Source: Saccharothrix sp. NRRL B-16348
GTDB taxonomy: Bacteria; Actinomycetota; Actinomycetes; Mycobacteriales; Pseudonocardiaceae
Length of the DNA: 64,000 bases
Direction of reading: 5' to 3'
Assembly (NCBI RefSeq): GCF_001280085.1
Contig: NZ_LGED01000217.1
Location: 1-64,000 of the forward strand
In this document: one piece after another, positions 43,401-53,377 of the stretch
How positions within the stretch are numbered: the stretch's first letter is position 1
How the letters are laid out: the number at the start of each line of letters is the position of its first letter
Translations under genes and position numbers: made by a program
Notes under the pieces: model-generated
Told to the model about the DNA's origin: nothing
Seen by the model: only the letters and a program-made list of their open reading frames with translations
Databases searched by the model: none

Positions 43401-44669
43401 ATGTTCCAGACGATCTTCCAACGGCGACGGCTGCCCGCCGTCGCCGCGGCACTGATCGCGACGGCGGGCGTGACCCTGGCCGGCGCGCCGACGGCCTCGG
43501 CGGCCACGGCCGTCACGGTGAACACCGCGACCACGTACCAGCGCGTCGACGGTTTCGGCTTCTCCCAGGCGTTCGGCCAGGCCAAGGTGCTCGGTGGCGC
43601 GCTGGGCCTGTCGGCGGCCAACCAGCGCCAGGTGCTGGACCTGCTGTTCGACCGGAACCGGGGCGCGGGCTTCAGCATCCTGCGCAACCTGATCGACTCC
43701 GGCGCGGCCAACACGATCGCGCCGACGAAACCCAGCAGCCCCAGCACCACGCCGACCTGGCGGTGGGACGGCACCGACCGCGGTCAGGTGTGGTTGTCCA
43801 AGGAAGCCATGGCCTACGGCGTGCGGACGATCTACGCCGACGCGTGGAGCGCGCCCGGCTACATGAAGACCAACGGCGACGAGGCCAACGGCGGCACCTT
43901 GTGCGGGATGCCCGGCACGAGCTGCGCCAACGACTGGCGGCAGGCGTACGCCGACTACCTCGTCAAGTACGTGCAGCTCAACCGCGACTCCGGGGTGCCG
44001 ATCACGCACCTCGGCTTCGTGAACGAACCCGAGCTGAAGACCACCTACTCCAGCATGATCGTCAACGGGGCGCAGGCCGCGGACTTCGTCAAGGTCCTGG
44101 ACGGCCGGCTGCGCGCCAACGGCCTCGACGTCAAGATCGTGTGCTGCGACGCGATGGGCTGGAACCACGGCAACGGCATGGTGAACACCATCGCGGGCGA
44201 CAGTGCCGCGTTCTCGGCCCTGGACGTGGCCAGCGGGCACGGCTACAGCTCGCCGCCCACCACACCGTTCACCCAGCGCGCCAAGCCGACCTGGATGACC
44301 GAGTGGGCGAACTTCGACCCGTTCACCACCGCGTGGGACGACGGGTCGGCCGGCTCCGGCTACACCTGGGCCGACCGCACCATGACCGCCTTGACGGCGG
44401 CGAACGTCAGCGCGTTCCTGCACTGGTGGGGCGCGGCCAACAGCACCGCCAACTCGCCGTTGATCCGGCTCAACGGCGACTCGTTCCAGACCTCGAAGCG
44501 CCTGTGGGCGCTGGCCAACTACAGCCGCTACATCCGACCCGGCGCGACCAGGGTCTCCGCCACCGCCGCCAACACCGACGTGAAGGTCGCCGCCTTCCGC
44601 AACACCGACGGCTCCTTCACCTCCACCGTCCCCGCCCGCTCTTTGATCACCTACGAGGTCCGCTCATGA
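43401..44669 (+). CDS. Secreted GH30 glycoside hydrolase
   Basis: 422 residues. Signal peptide about 1-34 (cleavage after ASA). A TIM barrel plus side beta-domain of GH30: opening RVDGFGFSQAFG, acid/base Glu in HLGFVNEPEL, nucleophile Glu in PTWMTEWANF. GH30 members cleave glucuronoxylan, beta-1,6-glucan or galactan; the adjacent GH115 favours a xylan role. ATG follows GGAGGGACG. It overlaps the GH115 start by ATGA, so the two are co-translated. Confidence 0.88.
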   Translation: MFQTIFQRRRLPAVAAALIATAGVTLAGAPTASAATAVTVNTATTYQRVDGFGFSQAFGQAKVLGGALGLSAANQRQVLDLLFDRNRGAGFSILRNLIDSGAANTIAPTKPSSPSTTPTWRWDGTDRGQVWLSKEAMAYGVRTIYADAWSAPGYMKTNGDEANGGTLCGMPGTSCANDWRQAYADYLVKYVQLNRDSGVPITHLGFVNEPELKTTYSSMIVNGAQAADFVKVLDGRLRANGLDVKIVCCDAMGWNHGNGMVNTIAGDSAAFSALDVASGHGYSSPPTTPFTQRAKPTWMTEWANFDPFTTAWDDGSAGSGYTWADRTMTALTAANVSAFLHWWGAANSTANSPLIRLNGDSFQTSKRLWALANYSRYIRPGATRVSATAANTDVKVAAFRNTDGSFTSTVPARSLITYEVRS

Positions 44670-47600
44670 GCCGCTCGCCAGTGGTGTCCGCGTTCCTCGG
44701 CCTGGTGGTCACGGCGGCGGTGGTGCCGGTCGTCGTGATGACGGCCCGCGCGCCGGACGCGTCGGCCGCCGAGGGCGATTACGTCTCGTTCGCCCCGGTG
44801 GACGGCGGGTTCACGCTCGCCGCGAACGGCAAGGCGGCGCCGTTGTTCGTCAGCGGTGGCGACCACGCCGGCGTGGTGCGGGTGGTGAACGACCTGCGTG
44901 ACGACGTCGAGCGGGTGACCGGTGTGCGGCCGGCCGTCTCCACGGGCACGCCGACGTCCGGCGAGGTGGTGCTGGTCGGCACGCTCGGCCGCAGCACGCT
45001 GATCGACGGGCTGGTGTCCGCCGGGAAGCTCGACGTCGACCGGATCCGCGGCAAGTGGGAAACGTCGTTGCAGCAGGTGGTCGAGAACCCGATGGCCGGC
45101 GTGGCGCGGGCGTTGGTGATCGCGGGCAGCGACCAGCGCGGCACGATCTTCGGCGCCTACGACGTGTCGCGCCGGATCGGTGTGTCGCCGTGGCACTACT
45201 TCGACGACGTGCCCGCACGCAAGCACAGCGCGCTGTACGTGCGGCCGGGCAGTCACACGCAAGGCACGCCGGCGGTGAAGTACCGGGGTGTGTTCATCAA
45301 CGACGAGAACCCTTCCACCGGCCGGTGGGCACGCGCCACGTTCGGCCCGGGGCTGGCGCCGGGCCAGGCAGGCGGGCTGAACCGCCTGTACTACGAGAAG
45401 GTCTTCGAGGCCATGCTCCGGCTCAAGGCCAACTACCTGTGGCCCGCGGTGTGGGGTCGGGCGTTCGCCGAGGACGATCCGCAGAACCACGCCACCGCCA
45501 CCCGTTACGGCGTGGTGATGGGCACCTCGCACGAGGCGCCGATGATGCGCGGCATCGAGGAGTGGAAGCGCAACCCCACCCGTTACGGCGGCAACGGCGA
45601 GTGGAGCTTCGTGCGCAACGCGACCGCCGTGCAGGACTACTGGGCCGACGGCGTCAAGCGCATGGAGCAGGAGAAGTTCGAAGGCGTCGTGACCCTCGGG
45701 ATGCGCGGTGAAGGCGACACCAGCCTGCCCGACGGCGACGGTGTCGAGCTGATGCGGGACATCATCGCGAGCCAACGCCGGATCCTGGACCGCGAGAGCA
45801 GCACCCCGCTCGACCGGATTCCGCAGGTTTTCACGCTGTACAAGGAAGTCCAGCGCTACTGGGACCGCGGCCTGCGCCCGCCGGACGACGTCACGGTCGT
45901 GTTCGCGGACGACAACTGGGGCAACATGCGCAAGGTGCCCGACCCGGCGTTGGCCCCACGCGCGGGCGGTTACGGCCTGTACTACCACTTCGACTACGTC
46001 GGCGGCGGCCGCAACTACAAGTGGGTCGACACGATCAACCTGGCCAACACCCGCGAGCAGCTGAACCTGTCCTACCAGTACGGCATCGACCGGCTCTGGG
46101 TGGTCAACGTCGGCGACCTGAAGAACGAGGAGGCGCCGACCCAGTTCTTCCTCGACTACGCCTGGAACCCCGACGCGATCCCCGCCGACGGCATCGAGGA
46201 CTGGACCCGGGAGTACGCCGCCCAGAACTTCGGCGACCAGGCCGCGCCCGTGATCGCCGAGGTGCTGCACACGTACGGGCAGCTCCAAGCGCGGCGCAAG
46301 CCCGAGGCGACCAACCGCCGCTACACCCGCGGCGCCACCGGCGCGATCACGACCGACGACGCGATGACCCCGTACAGCATCGAGAACTACGGCGAGCTGG
46401 ACCGGGTGACGGCGGAGTGGGAGTCGTTGGCGGCCAAGGCCCAGGCGGTGGGCCGCACGTTGCCCGCCGCCGACCAGGACGCCTACCACCAGCTCGTGCT
46501 CTACGCGGTGAAAGCGACCGCGAACCTGTACGCACTGCGGAAGGCGCAGTTCCTCAACCGCTGGTACGCGTCACAAGGACGGGCGGCCACCAACGACCTC
46601 GCCGCGACCGCCGAGGCACGGCTGGCCGACGACGTGGCCATGTCGCTACAACACCACCCTCGCCGGCGGGAAGTGGACGGGCTGGCAGACCCAGACCAAG
46701 TTCGGCTACGGCGACAAGGCCCGCTACGGCAACAACGCGAGCTGGCAGGAACCGCCGGAGCCGGACCAGCTCTACCCGGCCCTGCAACGCGTCACCGTGC
46801 CGTCGGCGGCGTCGATGGGCGTCGCGATCGACGGCTCGCTGAACTGGTGGCCCAACGCCACCGAGCAGCCGGTGCTGCCGGTGTTCAGCCCGTACCAGAC
46901 CGCACCCGCCCAGCACGTCGAGGTGTTCAACCGGGGCACCAGTTCGTTCACCTACCAGGTCAGGCCTTCGGTGCCGTGGCTGACCGCGACGCCCGCCGGC
47001 GGCACCGTGACCAAGCAGACCCGCGTCACGCTCCAAGTCGACTGGGCCAAGGCGCCCACGGGGAGGACGGCGGTGCCGATCACCGTCACCGGCGCGGGCC
47101 GCACCGTCACCGTGCAGGCGGTGGTGGACAAGCCGGCCACCGTCCCGGTGAACGGGTTCGTGGAGGCGAACGGCCACGTGTCCATCGAGGCCGACCACTA
47201 CACGAAGGCCGTCGACGGCGGCGGCGTGTCGTGGTCGCGCCTGCCCGACATCGGTCGCACCGGATCGGGGATGCAACCCAGCCCGGTGACCGCCGCCGAC
47301 CAGACACCGGGCGGTGCGGGCGCACGGCTGGAGTACCAGGTCAACCTCACCACGACCGGTCCGGTCACCGTGTGGGCCCACCTGTCGCCCCGCAACAACG
47401 TCCGGCCCGGCGCCGGTGTCGAGTACGCGGTGTCGCTCGACGACCAGGCGCCGAGAATGGTGAACACCACGACGGCGACCGGGTCCGACGACACGGCCAT
47501 GAACAAGGGCTGGGAGATGAACGCCCTGGAAGCCGTCAACCGCACGTCGACCACGTTCACCGTCTCGTCCCCCGGCGTGCACACGCTGAAGTTCTGGGCC

Positions 47601-48059
47601 GTCGACCCCACCGCCGTGCTGCAGAAGCTCGTGATCGACACCGGCGGGCTGAGGGACAGCTACCTCGGGCCGCCGGAAAGCCGCCGGGTCTCCCCCGACG
47701 ACCCGACGACCACCACCACACCGACCACCACGACCACCGGCACGACGACCACGACGCCGGGCGGTCCGGCCGGGTGCGCCGCGTCGGTGTCCCTCAACTC
47801 GTGGAACGGCGGCTTCACCGCCACCGTGAAGGTCACCGCCGGGTCGTCGGACATCGACGGCTGGGTCGTGGCGCTCACCCTCCCGCCGGGAGCGACCGTC
47901 ACCAACGCCTGGAACGCCCGACGCGACCGCGACACCGGCGCCGTCCGGTGGACCGACGTCGGCTACAACAGCCGTGTCGCCGCCGGGCAGTCCACCGAGT
48001 TCGGCTTCCAGGGCACGGGGGTCGGCACCGGCATGACGCCGACCTGCGCCACGCGCTGA
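44666..48059 (+). pseudogene. GH115 alpha-glucuronidase with CBM2, interrupted by a frameshift
   Basis: Signal-peptide start at 44666, a GH115 catalytic region (for example RGVFINDENPS, LRLKANYLWPAVWG, FADDNWGN), then a frame change near 46646. The first frame reads on as Arg-rich nonsense, while the second continues from 46647 with YNTTLAGGKWTGWQ, a conserved GH115 segment, through a beta-sandwich domain, Thr-rich linker and CBM2 to 48059. The total length is 3n+1, so one base is extra or two are missing. It is either a sequence error or a real loss of function. The intact enzyme would remove glucuronic acid from xylan. Confidence 0.83.
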
Positions 48060-48470
48060 TCACCGCGCGACTGCTCACCGGGGGCGTCGCGGCGAGGTCC
48101 GCCGTTCGAGCCAACCGCGATGCCCCCGGGACAGCAGCCAAACCACCGAAGAGCGGGAGAAGAATAGTCAAGGCGACTTAGAATTCCGACATCCGCGTCG
48201 AAACGTCATCGGCGCGCACACGAGCTTGTATTCGTGAAATTATGTAGTGTTGGGTAATAGCTCGCGTGGTGGCCGGACTGGGGCAGTGGACGACCGCTGA
48301 CGAGCTGGCCACCCGAGCATCCTCTGGTGCGCCACCGTCTTCGTGATGGCGGACAGCGCATTCGGGGCGCTGCGGAATACGTCGTAAAGGCAGCCGACCA
48401 CACCACCGTGGCCGCTTGGGTGAACCGTGGGATGACCGAAGCTGCGGAACACCACAGGGAGGCACACGAA
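48060..48470. other. AT-richer intergenic region before the asparagine synthetase gene
   Basis: 411 bp with no supported gene. The stretch 48165-48265 is clearly lower in GC than its surroundings and includes candidate promoter-like sequence (for example TTGTAT near 48227, TATGTAG near 48241). Open frames on the minus strand have no ribosome-binding site or recognisable domain. Confidence 0.5.
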
Positions 48471-50306
48471 ATGTGTGGAATCACCGGCTGGGTCTCGTTC
48501 GACCGCGACCTCACCAGTGAACGGGAGACACTCGCAGGGATGACGCAGACGATGGCCTGCCGCGGTCCGGACGCCTCCGGCACGTGGGTCGAGCGGCACG
48601 CCGCCCTCGGCCACCGGCGGCTGGCCGTGATCGACCTGCCCGGCGGCGCCCAGCCGATGTCGGTGCGGACGCCGAACGGCGAGGTGTCGATGGTCTACAG
48701 CGGCGAGGCCTACAACTTCGTCGAACTGCGCGACGAGTTGACCGCGCTGGGCGAGCGGTTCACCACGTCGAGCGACACAGAGGTGGTGCTGCGGGGGTAC
48801 TTACGCTGGGGCGCGGCGCTGGCCGACCGGCTCAACGGCATGTACGCGTTCGCGATCTGGGACGGGAGGGACCGCAAGCTGGTCATGATCCGCGACCGGC
48901 TCGGCATCAAGCCGCTCTACTACTACCGCACGGCCGACGGGCTGCTGTTCGGCTCGGAGCCCAAGGCGATCCTGGCCAACCCGATCGCCGAGCGGGTGGT
49001 CGACACCGACGGGCTGCGGGAGTCGCTGGCGTTCGCGTTCACGCCCGGCCACGCGATCTGGGCGGGCATGCGGCAGGTCGAGCCGGGCACGGTCGTCACG
49101 GTCGACGTCGACGGCGTGCGGGAGCGCACCTACTGGAAGCTGGAGACTCGCACGCACGAGGACGACCTGGACACCACCATCGGCAAGGTCCGCGAGCTGC
49201 TGGACGACGCCGTGCGGCGGCAGCTCGTCGCGGACGTGCCGCGCTGCCTGCTGCTGTCCGGCGGCCTCGACTCCAGCACGCTCACCGCGCTGGCGGCGGC
49301 GCACATGGGCGAGGAGCGGGTGCGGACGTTCGCGGTCGACTTCATGGGGCAGGCCGAGAACTTCACGCCGAACGAGTTCCACGACACCGCGGACACCCAG
49401 TTCGTGCACGACGTGGCGGACCACGTCGGCTCCGAGCACGCCGACCTCGTGCTCGACCCGAAGACGCTGGCCGACCCCGAGGTGCGCCGGGCCGTGCTGA
49501 CCGCGCGGGACGTGCCGATCACCCTCGGGGACATGGACTTGTCGCTGTACCTGCTGTTCAAGGAGATCCGGACGCGGTCGACCGTGGCCCTGTCCGGCGA
49601 GTCGGCCGACGAGATCTTCGGCGGGTACCGGCACATGCACAGCCCCGAGGTCCAGCGGGCCCGCGCGTTCCCGTGGATCGCGTTCAGCATCGGTCCGCTC
49701 GACAAGGACGGCCACGGCCTGAACCAGTCGGTGCTGGACGGGCTCAAGCTGGAGGAGTTCCGGCGCGACCAGTACGACGCCGCGGTCGACGGCGTGGCGC
49801 GGGGTGACGGCGAGGACGACCACGAGTACCGCATGCGGGTCATGATCAACCTGCACCTGACCCGGTTCCTGCGGTTCCTGCTCGACCGCAAGGACCGGTT
49901 GAGCATGGCGGTCGGGCTCGAGGTGCGGGTGCCGTTCTGCGACCACCGGCTCGTCGAGTACGTCTACAACGCGCCGTGGGCGTTCAAGCACTACGACGGC
50001 CGGGAGAAGAGCCTGCTGCGCGGCGCCGTCAAGCACATGCTGCCCGAGTCGGTCGCCTGGCGGGTGAAGAGCCCGTACCCGTCCACTCAGGACCCGTACT
50101 ACGTGCGGCAGTTGCAGCTGCAGTGCAAGGAGCTGCTGTCCCGCCGGGACCACGGCGTGTGGGAGCTGGTGAACCGGGGCTGGCTGGAGGACGCGAGCGG
50201 CCAGGAAGCGGCCGGCGTCCAGCGCACGACCCGGCTCGGGATGGAGCGGGCCATCGACTTCGGCGTGTGGATGGACGTCAACAACCCGCGGCTCGCGCTC
50301 TCGTAA
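48471..50306 (+). CDS. asnB: Asparagine synthase (glutamine-hydrolysing)
   Basis: 611 residues. The N-terminal class II glutaminase domain starts MCGITGW, so Cys2 is the nucleophile; this fixes the start at 48471 even though the frame is open upstream. GGAGG lies 8 bases before. Glutaminase motifs RLAVIDL and YSGEAYNF. The synthetase domain has the PP-loop SGGLDSS (about residue 264) and SGESADEIFGGYR. It makes Asn from Asp with Gln and ATP. Some actinobacterial AsnB-like proteins act in secondary metabolism, but no cluster is adjacent. Confidence 0.92.
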   Translation: MCGITGWVSFDRDLTSERETLAGMTQTMACRGPDASGTWVERHAALGHRRLAVIDLPGGAQPMSVRTPNGEVSMVYSGEAYNFVELRDELTALGERFTTSSDTEVVLRGYLRWGAALADRLNGMYAFAIWDGRDRKLVMIRDRLGIKPLYYYRTADGLLFGSEPKAILANPIAERVVDTDGLRESLAFAFTPGHAIWAGMRQVEPGTVVTVDVDGVRERTYWKLETRTHEDDLDTTIGKVRELLDDAVRRQLVADVPRCLLLSGGLDSSTLTALAAAHMGEERVRTFAVDFMGQAENFTPNEFHDTADTQFVHDVADHVGSEHADLVLDPKTLADPEVRRAVLTARDVPITLGDMDLSLYLLFKEIRTRSTVALSGESADEIFGGYRHMHSPEVQRARAFPWIAFSIGPLDKDGHGLNQSVLDGLKLEEFRRDQYDAAVDGVARGDGEDDHEYRMRVMINLHLTRFLRFLLDRKDRLSMAVGLEVRVPFCDHRLVEYVYNAPWAFKHYDGREKSLLRGAVKHMLPESVAWRVKSPYPSTQDPYYVRQLQLQCKELLSRRDHGVWELVNRGWLEDASGQEAAGVQRTTRLGMERAIDFGVWMDVNNPRLALS

Positions 50307-50318
50307 CACCGGACCCGT

Positions 50319-50346
50319 CCGGGTCGTCGGCGCGGCGACGACCCGG
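50319..50346. terminator. Hairpin after asnB
   Basis: An 11-bp perfect stem (50319-50329 and 50336-50346) with a 6-base loop, 13 bp after the stop codon. Confidence 0.75.
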
Positions 50347-50412
50347 GGTCTGGGTGTTCCCTGTGCGTGCGTCGGCGCAACGGCGCGCGGCGCACGACCG
50401 GGGCCCCGGATT

Positions 50413-50439
50413 CCCAGGGTTCTCCCAGGAGTGCCCAGG
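50413..50439. promoter_or_regulatory. Three CCCAGG direct repeats at helical spacing
   Basis: CCCAGG at 50413, 50424 and 50434 (periods 11 and 10 bp), 34-60 bp upstream of the ABC transporter start. OmpR-type regulators bind such same-face repeats, and the operon encodes one, so this may be its own target. Confidence 0.55.
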
Positions 50440-50472
50440 ATTCGGCCAGACCGGCGGGCCAGGCTCGGTCCC

Positions 50473-51387
50473 ATGACGATGATCGAGGTAAGGGGCCTGA
50501 CCAAGCGGTACGGGTCCGACACCGTCGTGGACGACCTGTCGTTCACGGTCGAGGCCGGGCAGGTGACCGGGTTCCTCGGGCCGAACGGCGCGGGCAAGTC
50601 GACGACCATGAAGGTGATCCTGGGGCTGGCCGCGCCGACGAGCGGTTCCGTCACGGTCGGCGGACGCCGCTACCGCGACCTGCCCGTGCCGCTGACCGAG
50701 GTCGGCGCGCTGCTCGACGCGGGCGCCGTGCACGGCGCCCGGAAGGCGTACGACCACCTGCTGGCACTCGCCGTGAGCAACGGCCTGCCGCGGCGCCGGG
50801 TCGGCGAGGTGCTCGCCCGGACCGGGCTGGAAGGCGTGGCGGGCAAGCGGGCGGGCGGGTTCTCGCTCGGCATGCGGCAGCGGCTCGGCATCGCGGCGGC
50901 GCTGCTCGGCGACCCGCGGGTGCTGATCTTCGACGAGCCGGTGAACGGCCTCGACCCCGAGGGCATCCGCTGGATCCGCGACTTCATGCGGTCCCTGGCC
51001 CGCGAGGGCCGCGCGGTGCTCGTCTCCAGCCACCTCATGAGCGAGATGGCGCAGACCGCCGACCACCTGGTCGTCATCGGCCGGGGCAGGCTCATCGCCG
51101 ACACGGGCATGGGCGAGTTCCTGCGCGGCAGCGGCGAGGGCACCGTGCTCGTCCGCACGTCCGAGCCCGCCGAGTTCGCGCTCCGGCTGACCGCGTCCGG
51201 CGCCACCGTGCGGGAAGGCACGGAAGCCGCGCTGGTCGTCTCCGGCCTGACGAGCGAGGAGATCGGCAAGCTCGCGGCCTACCACGGCATCGCGCTCAGC
51301 GAACTCACACCGCGGCGGCCCTCGCTCGAGGACGCCTTCATGGAGCTGACCAAGGACAGCGTCGAGTACCAGGGGGCGACGGCGTGA
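50473..51387 (+). CDS. ABC transporter ATP-binding protein (drug/peptide export type)
   Basis: 304 residues. Walker A GPNGAGKST, signature FSLGMRQRLG, Walker B VLIFDEPVNGLDPEG and switch His in SSHLMSEM. The C-terminal about 80 residues are the usual regulatory tail of the BcrA/DrrA-like class. It pairs with the permease that overlaps it (GTGA). It forms a five-gene operon with a membrane protein and a two-component system, a layout common for antibiotic or envelope-stress export. Confidence 0.93.
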   Translation: MTMIEVRGLTKRYGSDTVVDDLSFTVEAGQVTGFLGPNGAGKSTTMKVILGLAAPTSGSVTVGGRRYRDLPVPLTEVGALLDAGAVHGARKAYDHLLALAVSNGLPRRRVGEVLARTGLEGVAGKRAGGFSLGMRQRLGIAAALLGDPRVLIFDEPVNGLDPEGIRWIRDFMRSLAREGRAVLVSSHLMSEMAQTADHLVVIGRGRLIADTGMGEFLRGSGEGTVLVRTSEPAEFALRLTASGATVREGTEAALVVSGLTSEEIGKLAAYHGIALSELTPRRPSLEDAFMELTKDSVEYQGATA

Positions 51388-52178
51388 GCGGGCTCGTGAC
51401 CAGGGTGCGGTTCGGCCACACCCTCCACGCGGAGTGGGTCAAGTTCCGCAGCCTGCGTTCCACCTGGTACGCGCTGGCCTGCCTGTTCGCGGTCGGGCTC
51501 GGCATCGGGTTCCTCTCGATGAGCGCGGCGGGCGGGCAGTACGCGAGCGCGACCGCCGCGGAACGGCAGGCGTGGGACCCGACCGAGCTCAGCCTGACCA
51601 CGTACATCGTCGCCCAGCTGATCATCGGCGTGCTGGGCATCCTGGTCGTCACCTCCGAGTACGCGACCGGTCTGGTGCGGACGTCGCTGGCCGCCACGCC
51701 CCACCGGCACCGGCTGCTGGCGGCCAAGGTGGCGGTGGCCACCGCCGTGGCCGTGGTGGCCGGCCAGTCGCTGATGTTCGCCGCTTTCCTGTTGGGCCAG
51801 TCGCTCCTCGCGGGGCAGGGCGTGCCGAACGCGGACCTCGGCGATCCCGGTGTGCTCTCCGCCGTGGCGGGCAGTGGTCTCTACCTGGCGGCGATCACGC
51901 TGCTGGCGATCGGTCTCGGCACGATCATGCGTGCCACGGCGGGCGCGCTCGCCACGCTGGTGGGGATCGTGTTCCTGGTGCCCGCGCTGTCGGGGCTGTT
52001 CCCGTCGTGGCTCCAAGGCCTGTTCGACTTCTGGCCGAGCAAGGGCGCCGTCGCGGTGTTCGCGACCGTGCCGGACCCGGCCTACCCGCACCCGTGGCTG
52101 AACCTGGGCGGGATGTGCCTCGGTGTCGCCGCCGTGCTGGCCGCCGCGTTCGTCGTCTTCCGCCGCCGGGACGTGTGA
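51384..52178 (+). CDS. ABC-2 type permease
   Basis: 264 residues with six hydrophobic segments (YALACLFAVGLGIGFLSM, IVAQLIIGVLGILVV, AVATAVAVVAGQSLMFAAFL, LYLAAITLLAIGLGTIM, ALATLVGIVFLVPALSGLF, MCLGVAAVLAAAFVVF) and the cytoplasmic AEWVKFRSLRSTW start typical of these exporters. The GTG start overlaps the ATPase stop. It makes the membrane channel of the exporter. Confidence 0.9.
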   Translation: MSGLVTRVRFGHTLHAEWVKFRSLRSTWYALACLFAVGLGIGFLSMSAAGGQYASATAAERQAWDPTELSLTTYIVAQLIIGVLGILVVTSEYATGLVRTSLAATPHRHRLLAAKVAVATAVAVVAGQSLMFAAFLLGQSLLAGQGVPNADLGDPGVLSAVAGSGLYLAAITLLAIGLGTIMRATAGALATLVGIVFLVPALSGLFPSWLQGLFDFWPSKGAVAVFATVPDPAYPHPWLNLGGMCLGVAAVLAAAFVVFRRRDV

Positions 52179-53377
52179 TGGGCGCGCTGCGGGAGGTGGG
52201 CCGGGGCGTGGTGGCGGCGGTCGCGGCGTTGGCCGCCATGGCGGGGGTGACGGCGGTCGGGCTGCTCCTGCTCGACGCCGACCGGATCGGCGGGCTCGGC
52301 GGGCTGACGGCGGCCGTGGTCGCGCTGGCCGTGGGTGGCTCGGCGGAGTTCAGCGCGGTCCCGGCGGGTGACCTGCCGTTCGCCGTGCGGGGTGGCGTGG
52401 CGGTGATGCCGTTGGGTGTGTCGCTGGTCGGCGCGGTGGTGCTCGGGTGGCTGCTGCTGCGTCGCCGGGACGAGTCGCGCCAGGACGGGCCGCGTGGTTC
52501 GGACTGGTTGCCGACCCGAGGTGCGGCGGCGGCCGTGGTGTTCCCGGCGGGGCTGGCCGCGGTGGCGTGGTCGGCTCGGGGGACGGTGACGTTGCCGGGT
52601 GGCACGACCGGCGGCGGGTCCGGGGCGCCCGTCTGTGGGATGCCGGCGGCGGCGCCGTTCAGCCGGGGCGGGTCCGGCGACGCGCTCGGCGTCGGGTTCT
52701 CCGTGCCGGTCTGGCCCACCGCGGCGGGTGCGCTGGGCTGGGTGCTGGCGGTCGTCGGGGTGTGCTGGCTGGTGGCGCGGTTCCGGGTGGCCGTGCGGGG
52801 CGTGCTGTGGACGGCGGCCGGGATCACCGTCGTGTGCCTGCTCGCCGCGTGGGTGTTCGCCGGGGCCGCGGCGGCCGGTGGCGTCCTGCTCGTGCTGCCG
52901 CTCCTGGTGTCCGGCGTGCTGTCGCTCGGGCTCGGCGTGCCGTGGGCGTTGAGCTCGGACGGCGCGCTCTCGTGCGTCCTGGACGCGGTGGCGCCTCCCG
53001 CCCCGGGCGGGCCGCTCACGTGGGTGGCGGCGGTCGTGCTGCTGGGCATCGGCGTCGTCGTCGCCCGGTCCGGTGGTCGGCGCGGCACGCCGCTGCGCCG
53101 TGCCGTGCGCGCCGCGACGTGGCTCGCGCCCGCGGTGGGAGTGGCGCTGGGCGTGTCGGCGCTGCTGTCACGGGTGTCGGTGGAGCTCGGCGTCGGCGCG
53201 TTCGGGTTCTCGCTCCCCCTCCTGGACGCGCGGTTGGCGGCGGACCCGCTGGTCGCCCTCGGGCTGGGCATCGTGGGCGGCGCCGTAGCGGGTTTCGCGG
53301 GCAGCCTCCTCGTCGACGGTGTCCTCAGGTTGACGTCCGTACCCTGGCCGGCGTGGACGGACCGGGTCGGGCGATGA
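52178..53377 (+). CDS. Streptophobe-type multispanning membrane protein
   Basis: 399 residues with about ten hydrophobic helices, few charges, and a Gly/Ala-rich loop (about 135-165). It resembles the actinomycete-specific streptophobe family, often found beside two-component systems. Role unknown; it may be a sensor partner or part of the exporter. Start TGATG overlaps the permease stop by one base; its stop overlaps the response regulator start. Confidence 0.78.
   Translation: MGALREVGRGVVAAVAALAAMAGVTAVGLLLLDADRIGGLGGLTAAVVALAVGGSAEFSAVPAGDLPFAVRGGVAVMPLGVSLVGAVVLGWLLLRRRDESRQDGPRGSDWLPTRGAAAAVVFPAGLAAVAWSARGTVTLPGGTTGGGSGAPVCGMPAAAPFSRGGSGDALGVGFSVPVWPTAAGALGWVLAVVGVCWLVARFRVAVRGVLWTAAGITVVCLLAAWVFAGAAAAGGVLLVLPLLVSGVLSLGLGVPWALSSDGALSCVLDAVAPPAPGGPLTWVAAVVLLGIGVVVARSGGRRGTPLRRAVRAATWLAPAVGVALGVSALLSRVSVELGVGAFGFSLPLLDARLAADPLVALGLGIVGGAVAGFAGSLLVDGVLRLTSVPWPAWTDRVGR

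Noticed and set aside
48178..48465. Minus-strand gene upstream of asnB
   Set aside because: No ribosome-binding site, no domain, and the frame crosses the likely asnB promoter.
48327..48470. Longer N-terminus for asparagine synthetase
   Set aside because: The frame is open upstream, but Cys2 must be exposed as the glutaminase nucleophile, so translation should start at 48471.
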